Positions 42,780 through 55,309 of a DNA stretch of 64,000 bases are shown here, one piece after another (position 1 is the stretch's first letter; the number at the start of each line of letters is the position of its first letter). The DNA comes from Charina bottae (lineage: Eukaryota; Chordata; Lepidosauria; Squamata; Charinaidae): NCBI GenBank assembly GCA_023362775.1, contig JALMGJ010000006.1:4673001-4737000 (forward strand), read 5' to 3'. A program made the translations under genes and the position numbers. Below the pieces are notes generated by a model. The model saw only the letters and a program-made list of their open reading frames with translations. It was not told the DNA's origin and did not search any database.

Positions 42780-44923
42780 TGAGAACTGCAACTCCCAGAA
42801 TTTGAAGCCAGAATGGCCTGTGGTGGTGCTGAGTAGAAATTCTGGGAATTATAGTCCCAAAGTATTTGAAATTGAAGAAAACTGCTTTTCTGATTGTCCT
42901 ATTCCGTCATGTATTCATCCTTCTGTAACATTCTACAATTCTCAGCAGTCATTGTTTTCCATTTTTGTCTTTCTCTGTCCTTCATCCACAACCTTACATT
43001 TATGTTTATCGGCAGCCCTGAACCATTCCTTCTCTGCTACACCTCGGATACGTTCCCTTTCTTCTGGGGCTTAACGTCAGATACGGCCACTAAACATCTT
43101 GCTTATTTGACGTGTCCAGAGGAGTTGGAATTTGCAGCATTGTGTATTTACAGCAGAAGAGCACTAGATTTTTTTTCTCCCCAGACGGCCCTAACACACC
43201 TTTCAATAATGTGGTTTGTAAATTAAGGAAGAACCAGGTGCTTTGGTGTGAAGTGGGCTGTCTCTTCCACTTTGCTCCGACAGACATTTTTGCACGCTAC
43301 TGTGTAAGTGACCTTTCCAAGCTTCTGTCATTTGGACCAGTTAAAACACCCCCCTCCCCCCAGTTTTTCATTGGCTTTACAGAAGACCCTTCATTTCCTC
43401 TTATTATTATTTGTTGTTACTGGTTGCATTAGACTGGTAGTATTGCCATTGCATGTCAGTGATTTGAGATGACGCTCTTGGCGTAAGTGGGAAATGAGTA
43501 AGGGGCCGGCTGTCCGGTGGGCCCTAAATGACAAGTGAGAAATTAGAAGCGAGATGGGCTGAGCCGTCTCCTGTCTGTCTGGCGGAGGCGTGACCTCCTT
43601 GCCTTGTCCAGAACTTCTCTGTTTTTTCACTCCACCTCCCCTTCCTTGCAAGGCTCCCTGTGTCACAAGTGCCATTTCTGAAGCCTATATAGAGACACTT
43701 CAAAAGAAAAATGAAAGGCAGAGGATGAAACGGGGATCTGTTGGCGTGACACTTGAGGAAGACTGTTGTTTTTTCCTGCCTCTTTGATTCTGGGGCTCCT
43801 TCCCCTATCCTCGTGTTCTGTTAAGACTTCACCAACTCTTCCTCCTCCACCTGATCCCTTTGGTGGTTCACCTGTAAACAAGGGCTCCTGTGTTCTCATG
43901 ACATAGCCCAGCTTGAAGTCCCTGTTTTTTTCCCTGAAGCTTAGTTACAAAGATGTGACGGAGCTGAGACCATAGAATACCTGCCTACCTATTGCTGCAG
44001 AATATCAGTTTTCAACCACGCAGTCTGGAAACTTTTATGTGCCAGTGCTTGAATCAACGTTCCTTCTGCTCTTGAGGGTATAACACTCACATGACTGTCT
44101 CTGGAGCTAGGAAGGCTTCCCCTCTTTCTAGCAGCACCCCAACCTTAATGCTCGGACTGGATTCCAGTATTCTAATCATGGGCACGTTGAGGATTGCAGC
44201 CCCTAGCTTAGGGAGCAATTTATGGGCCATGTATGTGCCTCCCTGGGGGTATTTTGTGTGTGTGTGTGTGTGTCCCTGGAGGCCTGCCCCCCAAGGTTGT
44301 GCTGTTGAAAATTGGTTGCAAATTGCTAAATATTAGGGGTGGAATTTTCTTCAGTGCTTCTGAAAATAAGTAGCTCTTTTAAAGCCTTGGATTGGCTTCA
44401 TGCTTCTATATTTCTTTGAAGTAAAACACCAAATTCCTCCCATCTTCTCCATGGGAAGAAGGCCAAAGAAATCCTATCCTTGCCAATGACATTATTGCTC
44501 TGCATCCTGTGGCTCTTGGCTGCTGAAAAAACGATAGATTTAAAAAAGGGAGACCTTTGCCTGCAAAGTGATTGCCAGCCTCTATTCTGAGTAGAGTTTA
44601 GAAGTTTCCAGCATCTTACAGAGTTCCCATTTTTATGCTATTTTATTTTAAAGGCAAAGGATAGTAAAGGTTGAAGGATGAGTTTAGTGCAGGAAAATCA
44701 CATCTAATAAATTTCCATTTCCACTTACCTGCTAGCGACTTAAAATACATTATAAGATTTTAAACCCTCCAGGCATGTCTTTTGGGCAAAGCTATTTTAG
44801 GGCTTAGAGCTAAAATGAAATGCTAGAATACCTTGTATCTCAAACTCATAACAAGATGTAGTATGGGAATTATATATGTTCCGGTAACACAGTTGAAAAA
44901 CTCCTGGTGTGTGTTATTTTCAG
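42780..44923. other. Rest of intron 1; short foldback, otherwise unrecognised
   Basis: A small foldback (CTGCAACTCCCAGAATTTG / AAATTCTGGGAATTATAGTC) lies at 42,786-42,860. (GT)n lies at 44,256-44,273. No other exon-like signal is supported. Confidence 0.4.
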
Positions 44924-45029
44924 CTCTCCGAAAATGTTATAGAGCGTATGAAAGAGCCTTCCTCCCCCGGTGGAAAACCTCAGCAGAAATTGGGGCCTAG
45001 TGATCATGCCTCTGATGGAGGAGCTGCAG
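44924..45029 (+). CDS. CHCHD3: CHCHD3-like, coding exon 2
   Basis: After a pyrimidine-rich acceptor (tgtgttattttcag) the frame reads LSENVIERMKEPSSPGG and on to ASDGGAA, then a strong donor (CAG|gtatgt). LSENVI.RMKE directly follows VKGIR in CHCHD3 and CHCHD6 proteins, so it joins exon 1 in phase 0 with no break. The exon is 106 bp and ends in phase 1. Intron 1 is about 6.1 kb. Residues after RMKE are a low-complexity Pro/Ser/Gly linker that is poorly conserved. The EPSSP wording resembles CHCHD6, which is why the paralogue is not fully settled. Confidence 0.8.
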
Positions 45030-45490
45030 GTATGTCTCTATTTTCCCTGTAGGACATGATTATCTCTGTATAATCCAGAAGTTATTAATGATTAATAAAA
45101 TATTTGGTTAACCCGTAAGTGATTATTAAAAACAATCTAAGAACCACTTCTACTTGCCTATTACAGATACACACACACACACTCACACAAATTATACAAT
45201 GAGTGTGTTCAATCATTGTATGAAGCCATTATGTGATCTGTTTGGATTTGGCCAAGCATGTTGTGTGAACTCATCCAGTTGTGGTTAATTCAGTAGGCCA
45301 TGGGTAAACAAGCTGTTGTTTAGCCAATGTCGTGAAGGGCTAATTGACCAACTCCTGTCACATTATAAATTCATCTCCCCAGGCTCTGTTTTAGATCTTT
45401 CAGAGAATTTAGGCATACAGGTGGGTGAAGAGTCCACCAGAAGTATAGAGAAATGAGGAAGACCGAAGATAGAACAGATGCTTGGTTCAC
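45030..45490. other. Start of intron 2, nothing recognised
   Basis: Short (AC)n near 45,168-45,185. Worn dispersed-repeat words (GGCCATGGGTAAACAAGC). Confidence 0.4.
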
Positions 45491-45494
45491 TGAT

Positions 45495-45720
45495 GTTAGT
45501 AAGGTTACATTAACAGAATCTTGCAAGATTGAAAGTATTTCTCCCCTCCTCTCCTTTTACTTCCCCGCTTCCTCTCCTGTGGGCTGAGATACCTTTTACA
45601 TGCTGGTTGTCCAGTCTGTGGCCCTTCCTCCTGTCTCCCAAGGTCATTCCCTCATACCATCACACTGATGGGCACAACTGTCCCATTCTCAGTGAAGAGG
45701 GGGCAACCCTCCCTGGCAAG
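45495..45720 (-). mobile_element. LTR-like fragment, related to 12.5 kb
   Basis: GGTTACATTAACAGAATCTT then gcaag, and GCCCTTCCTCCTGTCTCCCA match the 12,580-12,760 fragment. Confidence 0.45.
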
Positions 45721-45724
45721 AGAG

Positions 45725-46230
45725 AAAGCAGCAGAGAGATTTATTTTTAAGCTCTATTCACAGGCCTCCTTAAGTAAATAGTGGCATGTTCTCAACACAC
45801 TTGAAGGTTCTCCTTTTCATAGCTTTTAAGGAGGAACTTGTTTCTAATACGTGACGATCTGGCATAGTGCATGCTGGACCTGTTGATCTCAAGCAGTGTA
45901 AAATGAAGTTACAAACTTCTGTAACACATCATTCATTTGTTTAGTTGCATCAATTTGTAGGTCACCTCCTCAGTGACATTGGAGGTCTCCTCCTTTCGAT
46001 CTGCTCCTTCCAATTCTTTTAGTAACTTAAACTATATTAAAATAATTCACTGGCATAAGACCTTTGAAGTATATATATGTGATTCTTTTCCTATGGCAGA
46101 TGACAAGTCATTTCATTTCAGGTCTCCCAATCTGATTTTGCCACCCTTGTTTTCTTAGAGGGATTCTGCAAAGATCTTCTTGGTAGATGAGCCTCACCTT
46201 TTCTCAAGACCAGGTTTATTATTCGAATTT
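45725..46230. other. Nothing recognised
   Basis: Intronic AT-rich DNA. Confidence 0.4.
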
Positions 46231-46231
46231 A

Positions 46232-46400
46232 TCACCGCCCATCTCTACAACAGTAGACTCTGGGCGGTTTACAACAATGTCATAAAAACAATTAAAACTT
46301 ATACAGCTAAAATCCACTAAAATAATAAATAGAAAAATCCAAAGATGGTAAGTTATTAAAAGGAGGGTATTACTAATACAGGTTGCTTTTTCTTCTGAGT
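46232..46400 (-). mobile_element. L2-like 3' end
   Basis: TTATCACCGCCCATCTCTAC and TAGACTCTGGGCGGTTTACA are the reverse complement of the L2 tail at 40.3 kb. Confidence 0.65.
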
Positions 46401-46404
46401 TGGC

Positions 46405-47465
46405 TAGAGACTAAGCAGTCTCCTTGCCTGCCCCAGTATGCCCAGTCAAGATTCATTTCCTGAATTTTATTTATTCTGCCCCTGGATTGGATCAGCGTAC
46501 CTGATCCTGGATTGTGGGCTAGATCTCTGTTTCTTGCAATTCTTTGTCTTGATGGTCTCAGCTATTATTTTTGCACTGCTAACTGGGATGCGTGAAATGG
46601 GAAATTCAACCTAGTGAATTTTGAGGTTCTACCTGATCTCCGTATCTAGAGGGGCAACCTTTGAAAACGGGTTCTGAAAAGAGTAAAAAAAGGGTTTTGT
46701 TCAGGAATTACAGCAAGGATGATGAAAACATACTAGAAATGATAATAGTTATCACTATTACGCTATAAATGCCACACTTCAGTTACATGTTACATTTTAA
46801 TTACCTAACAATTATATCTGAGGTGAAGATTCAGTATAATAATGCGAGTTCATAATACTGAGATTTGTGGTCAAGAGGAGTAACACCCAAAGTATGAACA
46901 TTTTGCGTATCTGCATGCTCCTGTCACCATGTGATAGGAAATGGAGTCGTCCTGATATGAAAGCCATATTAATTTTTGTATCTTGAAGAGTGGATGAAGT
47001 AAAGGAATCTAGATACCATAGAAAGAAGATAAGCTTAATATTGCTTGCAAACCGTTCAGTTTGGTTGGAAGTGACCCAGGGCTTATAAATTGTGGAAAGG
47101 GGTCCTTGTGATTGTGCTTTCAAATTGAGCGATACTATGCTCAGCTGCCTTCAGGAAGAGAGAAATAAACTGAAATCACAAATAAATGTAATAAATGTAA
47201 GCAGATAGATTACTGGGAGAGATGAAAGGATGGAGAAATTTAATTTTACTAGAGGTCCTCAATAAGCTGAAGATTCAGCCTGTCTTATAGACATTCACTC
47301 CAAAATGATTTGTGGCATCCTTCACAAAGAGAGATTCCCTCTTATGCTTCCCCCATAAAGCATCAGTGAGGTCTATGATGCTTTGAAAACAGAATAAGAG
47401 TTTAAAAAATTTACAAGTGGGCCAGGTTTGTGCACTGATAATTATTGAGCAGCTCCTGCCAGTGT
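46405..47465. other. Nothing recognised
   Basis: A 103-codon minus frame at 46,812-47,123 has no domain. Confidence 0.4.
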
Positions 47466-47474
47466 GCTTTATAC

Positions 47475-47666
47475 CAGGGGTCCCCAACCCCCGGGCCATG
47501 GACCACTACCGGTCCGTGGCCTGTTATGAACCGGGCCGCCATGCAGGTCTCTGAACTCTGCCCCCGGTCCGCGCGATTGGCTCCCGCCTGCAAACCCCGC
47601 CCCCGGTCCGTGGAAAAATTGTCTTCCACGACCGGCCCCTGGTGCCAAAAAGGTTGGGTACCCCTG
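47475..47666. mobile_element. hAT MITE (CAGGGGTCCCCAACCC) with GC-rich core
   Basis: Termini CAGGGGTCCCCAACCCCCG and GGTTGGGTACCCCTG; flanks CTTTATAC and CTTTATGC (7 of 8). The core GATTGGCTCCCGCCTGCAAA with the next CCCCGCCC is the reverse complement of the tandem unit in the 20,916 and 21,460 elements. Confidence 0.85.
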
Positions 47667-47764
47667 CTTTATGCAATAGGTTCTTGGCTCTTAGGGAAGG
47701 TGTTAATTCCCTAAAGAGAACTTGGAGAAGCTGCAGTTGTCTTCTGAAATTCTGTAAGCAGATA

Positions 47765-48640
47765 TGTTCCAATAAAATCCTAGAGCTGGAAGGAGCCCTT
47801 AAGGCTGTCAAAATAAACCCCCAGCTCGGTGTAGTTCAAATGAAAGAACTTCTGAGAGACGGTCATCCATCCTCTGATTGAACACTTCCAGCAAAGGGGA
47901 GGCCACCATCACTCTGTGTCATTGGGGCCCCCATTGAATTGCTCTTACTGAAGTTTTTTCTAATGTTTAGTTGCACTATGTCTTCCTCTAACTGCAAGAC
48001 ATTATTCCATTCCTGCACTCTGGAATGATGGGGAACAAATCTTAACTTTGTAGCGTGTGATATCCTTTTAGGTATTTGAAGATTGCTATCGTATCACCTC
48101 ATATCTCTTTTCTTCGCATGCCCAACTCCTTCAGTGTCTCCCTAGGATTTAGTTTCTAATCCCCTGGTCATCCTCCTTACTCCTCTCTGAGCCTGTCTGC
48201 TTACTTTAATCTTTCTTAAAGTATGATGCCCAGAACTAGATCTAACACTCAACGTGGAGTTGACCAAAGCAGATTGAAGTAGAACATAGATGTCCAGGCA
48301 TCTGGAAATTACATTTCTGTTGATGACGCCTACAATTCCATTTGCCTCTTTTGCAATCATATCACACTGCTGACTCGTATTTTGGTTTGCAATCACTCTT
48401 CCAATGGTTCTCTTTCACAAGTACCATTATTAAACTATCTGATAGTATGGGTACTATCAGGTACCCATCTGATACCTGTCCATTTGATTTCCATAACTTA
48501 ATTGAAAAACTTTGCATTTGTCTTCATAAGCAATTTTTTCCCCTATTATTTTTCAGTCCATTTCTCTGACCTACCAAGATTGTGAATTGTATTTATGCCT
48601 TCTAGGATATTAAGTATGTTGTGTCACCTGCAAATTGAAT
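47765..48640 (-). mobile_element. CR1-like LINE 3' UTR, old copy
   Basis: AGTATGATGCCCAGAACTAG, CTCACGC-type words such as TTTTAGGTATTTGAAGATTG, and ATGTTTAGTTGCACTATGTC follow the long CR1 3' UTR typical of sauropsids, read on the minus strand. Confidence 0.65.
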
Positions 48641-48689
48641 AGGCATTCCCTCCATCTCTTCATTCAAGTAATTAATACAAATATTGAAG

Positions 48690-49010
48690 AGAGTCCAGGG
48701 CTGATTTGTGCAGCACCTGTTTGGTATCTCTCTTCAGTTTGATTATGTAGAGTTAAGAAGAGGATCTTAACAGAGATAGGCCGATTTGTTACTAAAGCAA
48801 CAAGGGGAAAAAACTTGGCTGAAGTCTGGAACAAGATGAAGGTGTGTGTGAGCAACTCAGGCAGACACTTCCCTAATTCACATGACTATAAGGGGGGGCA
48901 GGGATTAAAGCACAGTCAGACTTGCAAGATTCTGTTACTATAGCCAATATTAATAAAAGTAGTATTAGCCTTCTCGTGCAGTTGATTTCTTGGTTTGGTC
49001 TATTTGGTTG
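48690..49010 (+). mobile_element. LTR-like sequence (family of 5.9 kb)
   Basis: AGACTTGCAAGATTCTGTTA and AATATTAATAAAAGTAGTAT carry an AATAAA signal and match the 5,980-6,060 fragment in reverse. Ends unresolved. Confidence 0.45.
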
Positions 49011-49408
49011 GGCTGAGAGAGACGGAACTGTGAACGAATACTGTTTGAATATATTTTTGAACCATTGATGCACCTAGTTAATTTTCACACACCCCCTTAA
49101 CTAGCTTGCTAATCAGCTTGCTGGCCCCTCTGTTCACTCCAAGACTGAATGCTTTAGTAGGAGGGTGTCAAGTCAAGCAAGGAGTTTATGATCCCTTAGA
49201 GGGGACCAGTTTCTCTGAGGATGGATTAATAGTCTTTCAGAGGATCCTGCTGTACTGTCCAAGTAAGTTTAGCAGTGGTCAAAATCTTCACGTGCACGGG
49301 TCTCATGCTCTGTGGCTAGCCCTCCAGTGGTACGCACACCCAAGCAGTAAGTAGAAATGCCCCCACACATTCATACTCCACGCTAATCTGCGTGACGTTT
49401 CCAGCTCC

Positions 49409-49671
49409 TGTCCTCACTTCGAGTGAAGGAAAACACGCTGAGACTTGGAGCTGAAGCTCTAATGTTTTATTGTCCTACTCTACTAGACAGAATCCAGCTA
49501 CACTAAAACGAACTGCTAATGCTCAGAGAAAGGGCCCAAGAAATCAGGGCGGGGCCTCCTTTAGCCTTCTTTAGCTTTGCTTTGGGAGGGAAGCAAAGCG
49601 ATTCAGTACTGCGCATGCGTTTCTCCCCCTGGAGGGAGCCCCCTCCTCCTTCGCCAGTTATCTCCCTGACA
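49409..49671 (-). mobile_element. Solo LTR, family TGTC...GACA
   Basis: TGTCCTCACTTCGAGTG ... ATCTCCCTGACA with perfect 5-bp duplication GCTCC (49,404-49,408 and 49,672-49,676). Contains TGCGCATGCG (NRF1-like) and, on the minus strand, CAATAAAAC. Confidence 0.85.
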
Positions 49672-49679
49672 GCTCCTTC

Positions 49680-50910
49680 CCATTGTGCAGCAAGAGGAAC
49701 TGGGACATTTTTCCTATGCAGTTTAGGCTTAAAGTACACAGGGTAGTTTTCAGTCTGCGTTGGAGGACTAGATGACCTCTGCTGGTCTCTTCCAACTCTT
49801 ATGATGTTGATTACCTTCTGCACGTGGTTATAATTTGTATTGGAAAATTTGCATTGTTTTTACCATTGGAGTGGAAAAAATTCCTTGGAAAAGTAAGCTT
49901 TCCATCCCGCTTCTCTGATCTTAATATATCCGGAGGGCTCCATGGAGTATAGAACTAGAGCATTTGAGTAATAGAATGAAACCTTAGCTAGCTAATTCCA
50001 CATAGCAAAGGAGGCTTAGGCGACTTACAATTATTAGCAGCTTTCTTACGCCACTTGGGAAACACCCGTAAAATGAATAAAATATTTAAACACGATTGAA
50101 AAATTAAAACATTTAAAGACTCTGGGAATGTCAAGCTCTTAGCACATCTAAAATAATTTGGAATATCTTGGTGTGTGTGTGTGTGTGTGTATACACCCCT
50201 GTATGCAATGGTTTACGCACTTCTGGTCAGATGATTATTTCTGTTTATTAGGGATTCATTGAAATATACCAACTGCCCGTAAATAGGCATTCTAATTTGC
50301 AGAAAGATGTCATGTTTAACTATGTACCATTCATTGAAACATACCATTTGACAGGGGTGTCTAAACTTTTGCCTACAGCTATAGGGCTCCCACTTGGAAC
50401 ATCTGGAGTGTGTTACGTTGGCTGCCAGAGCAGTCGTTAATATGCTTGACTGTAGGAAGAAATGGATTATATCATCGTCATCATCAAGATGACAGTCAAC
50501 TGGTATGCATAGCTTGTAGGGCAACGATCTTGCTTTTGCCCTGGGCCTAAACAGGAGGCTGATATTATCAGAAATCTTCATGGTTGAAATTGCTACACGT
50601 TTGGTTATCATTATTCCATAGTATAAAGCTGTTCTGAATTTTAGAAGCTTCTGCCCATTGTGTGTGTGTGGGGGGGTCTTTTTTCATATTGATACTACCG
50701 TTCTGATCCACACTTTCCATGGAGTTTTCTGGGTCAATGTAATGTTTAATTCTTAAAAATCTACATGACTACCCACCAGCTAGCCTGTGAACCTGCTGTG
50801 ATCTCTAGAACAATTTTCACCAACCTGACGCATTCCTGGGCCTTTATTTATTTATGGGCAGAGATGATAGGCTGCTCCAATCCACTAACTTGGAGCAGCT
50901 TACAGCTCTC
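49680..50910. other. Nothing recognised; (GT)n at 50,170-50,192
   Basis: CR1-like words GGACTAGATGACCTCTGCTG at about 49,767. Otherwise unique-looking intron. Confidence 0.4.
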
Positions 50911-50915
50911 CAACA

Positions 50916-51264
50916 CAGAGCTTTCCAAACTCTGTGTCGGGACACATTAGTGTGTCGGCTGCAGTGTCTGGGTGTGTCGCGGCTGCTGCTGCTGCCTCCG
51001 AGCCCTGCCAGGATTCCGCGCAGGTCCTAGTGCCTGCCTTGTGCCTGGCTGCCTCCAAACCTGCTGAGATTCCGCGCAGGTCCTAGTGCCTGCCTTGTGC
51101 CTTGCTGCCTCCAGACCTGCTGTGATTCCGTGCAGGTCCTAGTGCCTGCCTTGTGCCCTGCTGTAAGAGTGTGTCACGAAATGATGCCCTGCTGTAAGAG
51201 TGTGTCGCGAAATGATGCATGTCTAAAAAGAGTGTCACCAACATGAAAAGTTTGGAAAGCTCCG
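50916..51264. mobile_element. hAT MITE, CAGAGCTTTCCAAA family, minisatellite variant
   Basis: CAGAGCTTTCCAAACTCTG ... AGTTTGGAAAGCTCCG; flanks CTCCAACA and CCCCAACA (7 of 8). It holds three copies of the unit seen eight times in the 18,187 copy. TGATGCCCTGCTGTAAGAGT near the right end is duplicated. Confidence 0.87.
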
Positions 51265-51355
51265 CCCCAACACATAATTGGGATTAATACCGTACAATCA
51301 ATTTAAATTCCAATCTGCAGAAGAGCCAGCCAGCAGAAGTCTGGATGTTCTAGAG

Positions 51356-51490
51356 CAGTGTTTCTCAACCTTGGCAACTTTAAGCTGAGTGGACTTCAAC
51401 TCTTAGAATTCCCCAGCCAGCCATGCTGGCTGGGGAGATCTGGGAATTGAAGTCAACACAGCTTAAATTTGCCATGGTTGAGAAACACTG
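51356..51490. mobile_element. Foldback hAT MITE (CAGTGTTTCTCAACC family)
   Basis: CAGTGTTTCTCAACCTTGGC ... GAGAAACACTG; flanks TTCTAGAG and CTCTAGAG (7 of 8). Confidence 0.87.
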
Positions 51491-51499
51491 CTCTAGAGA

Positions 51500-52000
51500 A
51501 TGGTATCATGAAAACTGCAGTCTCTGATGCCTTTAAGATTCCTGCACATCATTAGGAGAAAAAAAAATCTGTAAGCCATGTTGTGCCCAGGTCACTTAGT
51601 CTTCCCCAACCTGGTGACCTCCAGATATTGTTGGTCTGCAATTTACAGAATTTTTGGCCGGCTGTTACTGGAAGTACAGACAGGCATATCTGAATAGCAC
51701 CAGCTTAGTGACACACCGAATAACATCTCAATGTAGTCTTCTTATAATAAGGCTTTTAATATTCAAGGAGACAGGCTCATGCAGTTGAGCGCAGTTGCCA
51801 TAGTTTCAAAGTACTGGTTTTTCATTTAAGAGGGCGGGATGGGTGAGAAATAGCATATTATTAAAATAAATGTTGTTTTCATATAATAATGTAATAAAAC
51901 ACCTCTCTTCTGATCCCTTCTCAACATCTTTTCCTGGCACGGTATTTGTCAAGAGCAGCGTCCACAGTGCGCCTAAACTTTTTTTTTCTCCCTGTTTGTC
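51500..52000. other. Intron 2, nothing recognised
   Basis: AT-rich; ends in the polypyrimidine tract of the candidate exon 3. Confidence 0.4.
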
Positions 52001-52002
52001 AG

Positions 52003-52037
52003 ATCTAAACTCCTTGAGACATGGATCTTCTCCTTCT
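52003..52037 (+). CDS. Candidate CHCHD3-like exon 3 (35 bp)
   Basis: A strong polypyrimidine tract and CAG acceptor (ending tttgtcag at 52,002) precede 35 bp that join exon 2 in the right phase. Together they complete an Asp codon and add DLNSLRHGSSPS. A consensus donor (TCT|gtatgt) follows, leaving phase 0. Splice signals and phase agree, and the Ser-rich product suits the linker before the coiled coil. No homology independently confirms it, so it could be a chance or alternative exon. Intron 2 would be about 7 kb. Confidence 0.35.
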
Positions 52038-52668
52038 GTATGTTTGTAAAATATCTTGCATGTTGATGGTCCTAAACAGAAATAATATGGAGTGTTCGTT
52101 AAACCTCTTGCAAGTGGTTACTGGGTTTTTTTTTGTTGAAAATTACATTCCTGTGCTGTCTCTGGGCAGACAAGTTCCTACTGATACTTGCTGCACCCCT
52201 TCTCGTTTTCCTTCTCCGAGTCAGCTGTGTCCTGGGGACTGTAAAAGCTGGCTGGAGTTTAGGTAAGAATGGAAGATGGTGTGTAATCTAAGAACGAAGC
52301 CATTTGAAATACCTATTTGTTAAAGGAAGATCCGGAGAAGGGCTTCTTTATTGTTGAAGAATGAAAATGGACTGGTTTAAGGTTCTGTAGACTGAGCCTG
52401 GAAAACATGAGTAAGACAGATGTTAATTTAGGATAACTTCATGGTGATAAAACTCAGTTTTAATGCTGAATGTGTTTGACTGATCAGAGAGAGCATAGTT
52501 TCCTTTATGAAGCTGGACAATTTATTTGACCAATGGTGTGCATGTCCCTGTGTCCTTGACACACCATCTGTGATGAAATGCCTAAGCAGACCTTGGGAAC
52601 ACAGGAGGCAGCAAGAGAGTTAAGGGAGGAGACAGGGACATTGCAGAAGAGATTCTTGAGTCCAGGGG

Positions 52669-52963
52669 ACGCCAGGCTTGTCGATCGGAAGGTCGGCGGT
52701 TCGAGACCCTAGCCCCATGTGATGGAGTGAGCTCCCGCACTCGCCCCAACTCTTGCCAACCTAGCAGTTCGAAAGCATGCAAATGCAAGTAGATAAATAG
52801 GCACCACTTCCGTGGGATGGTAACAGCGTTCCGCACGCATCATGCCGGCCACATGACCGCGGAAGCGTCTTCGGACAACGCTGGCTCTTCGGCTAAGAAA
52901 CGGAGATGAGCACCGGCCCCTAGAGTTGGACACGACTGTGCAGGGGAAACCTTTACCTTTACT
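52669..52963 (+). mobile_element. Sauria-like SINE, slightly 5' truncated
   Basis: It starts at GACGCCAGGCTTGTCGATCG inside the tRNA-like head, then box B-like GGTTCGAGACC, the AAGCATGCAAATGCAAGTAG body and a CCTTTACCTTTAC tail. Confidence 0.85.
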
Positions 52964-52969
52964 TTATAA

Positions 52970-55305
52970 GTCATTCTGGAGAATTACTTTGGTAAGATTC
53001 TGTTCCGTTACCTTGTTAGTAATAAAGATGTTACCAGAAATCCAGATGTTTCTCATTTCTTGAGTTTGCCAGCCTTTCGGGACTTGGCATCATCTTTGTT
53101 CCTCCTTGTTGCATGGTTCTGAAGCCCTTCTAAAGGAATGGAGATGTACCATGTGGCGAAATACCGTCCTCAGATTTTTTAAAACTGCTGGCAATGTAAC
53201 TTTTAATCGCTACCTTATCTGGGTGCCCTTGTACTGCAAGAGCAAAGAACAAATGTATATGGAAGATAAGTCATTGATAACAAATGGCCCAGAACTTTAA
53301 TTTTTTTTAAAAGCCTTTCATATGCTTGGCTTTGCAGAAAGCATCAGTAAAACATCTGTATGGGTAGAAGGCCAGTGCCATGCTTACCCTCATTCTGGTT
53401 TATTGGGACAGATGTCATGCTGTAGAACTGCCCCAAGGAACCCAACCTCGTGTGGGGGCTGAAATCACATGTTGAAATCTGGCCATTTTGCTACTGAATT
53501 TCGATGGCAGTGATTTGGATCTACTCAGAGCTGTAGATAGGGGACTGAGAGTTAATAGTATGTCTGACCCAGAAACTTGTTTATTCAGGAAAACAAACCA
53601 TAGCATATCGTGTTATGTTGTGGCAGTTATACAGGGAAGCTGTTGTATGAAAACCATTCTCTACTTATTGTTTAGGGCAAAGCTACTTGTAGGAGCTAAG
53701 ATTATAAGTGTGAGGTTGCCGAGATTGTGTCTCTGCTCGGCAGGCAAATGATCGCTGTTCATCCCAGATCATAGCAACAAGGTAGGCATATATTCAGATT
53801 TATACAAAGACCACGTAGATAGGAAAATGCAAAGAACCGCTGAAACATGAGTGATGAAGAACAGCCTTCCTAATTGATGTCTTGATTAGAGTTATTGCTG
53901 GATAATTTTGTTTGCTCTATTTTCTTCTTGAAGCAACAGTTGAAGTACCATTTTTGTTTCAATACCATTGTAAAATAAGGAATTCTGTATTATGAGCGTC
54001 CCTGGTCTCAGGTGGATTATTCAAAATTAAATTTCACGCTCTCTGACCTATCTCGGAAATGCTCTGTTTTGGTTTTTACTGAATGTGGATCCATACTATA
54101 TAGAAATTTCCTCCAGTTACTGTGCAGTTGACAGATAAAGCAGAAATGTTTTTATACAGTTGTGAGCATAGACGTTGTTGGTTTTTTGCCATGTTAATAC
54201 CAACTTTTTTCTGAAAAAGACACACTTGGTGTATACTGTAGCATTCTTAGCCCAGCAAAAGATAGAAAACTAGGTTTTGGAATAGCAGCATTGCCCAGAT
54301 CCAACCATCCTAGAGCAGGGGAGAAGAACTCAGGTCCTCTTCACAATTTTCTTCTCCACCTCCACTGCGGCCACATAGAACAGGTTGGCATGACTTTCCC
54401 ATTCTGTGGGGCATCTCCTTCACCAAGGGGTTATGCAGGTGGAACAGTCAGGGCTTACTATGGCCTTGTTGCATCATTTTATTTTTTTGGTGGATAAAGT
54501 TGGTCAGATCCACCTCCATTTGGGATAAGTTCACCAGCTGCTATCCTCATTATTATGGATTCTTCTCAGCTTGTAGATCTTGAGAATGGGGACAAGGTGT
54601 GTGGAGAGATGTGGGCTGTCATATTTTTATGATTGATTAAGTTGACCAGGGTGGGATTGGCTCTATAGTTAAGGGGGTTGAGCAATGCTTTCTTGCAGGT
54701 AGGATATGTTCCCCTAGGCTGTCTGTTGGTAACTGTCAAACCCTGCAAGGTTGGCACATGTGGGAAACAAGAACACATGGAATTCTGGAAACATCTTTAT
54801 TGCTAGTAGAGTTGCGAAACAGAATCTTGAAGCCCATCAAAGAAATTATCCAGATCAATTTATACCTAGTGTAATTAAGGCAGAGTTACTTTCTTTCTCA
54901 TGCTCCCCCTCCCTTCTGTAATGTTTCTTGTTTCTTCCCTTAACGGAATTGCTGGCTCTGCTGTGTTCCCAAGGTCTGTTAGGCATTCCATCATGGACAT
55001 CTTTCCTTGATCTGTGGGATATCTGCAATTACAGGCCAGTCTTAAACATTCAGTTTCTGAGACATGTGCTTGAGTAACAAGCTGGGATCAAGCTGACATT
55101 AAATCCAAGTAAGGTATAAGTAACTAGGAAACCAGACTTGGGAATGGAGATTCAGCTGTAGAAGAGCTTGCCTACATAGTCTAGGAATGTTCCTTAATCC
55201 TCAGCTGTCATTTGTAGAGGGATTTAGCTCTGGCCTTGAGAAGGAAGTGTGAGAAGCAAAATGGTTGCTCAGTCTTGGAAAGGCGTAAGCATGACCAAGA
55301 GACTC
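52970..55305. other. No exon or repeat recognised
   Basis: Unique-looking intronic sequence. No frame here carries coiled-coil or CHCH (CX9C) features expected for the next CHCHD3 exons. Confidence 0.4.
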
Positions 55306-55309
55306 AGTA

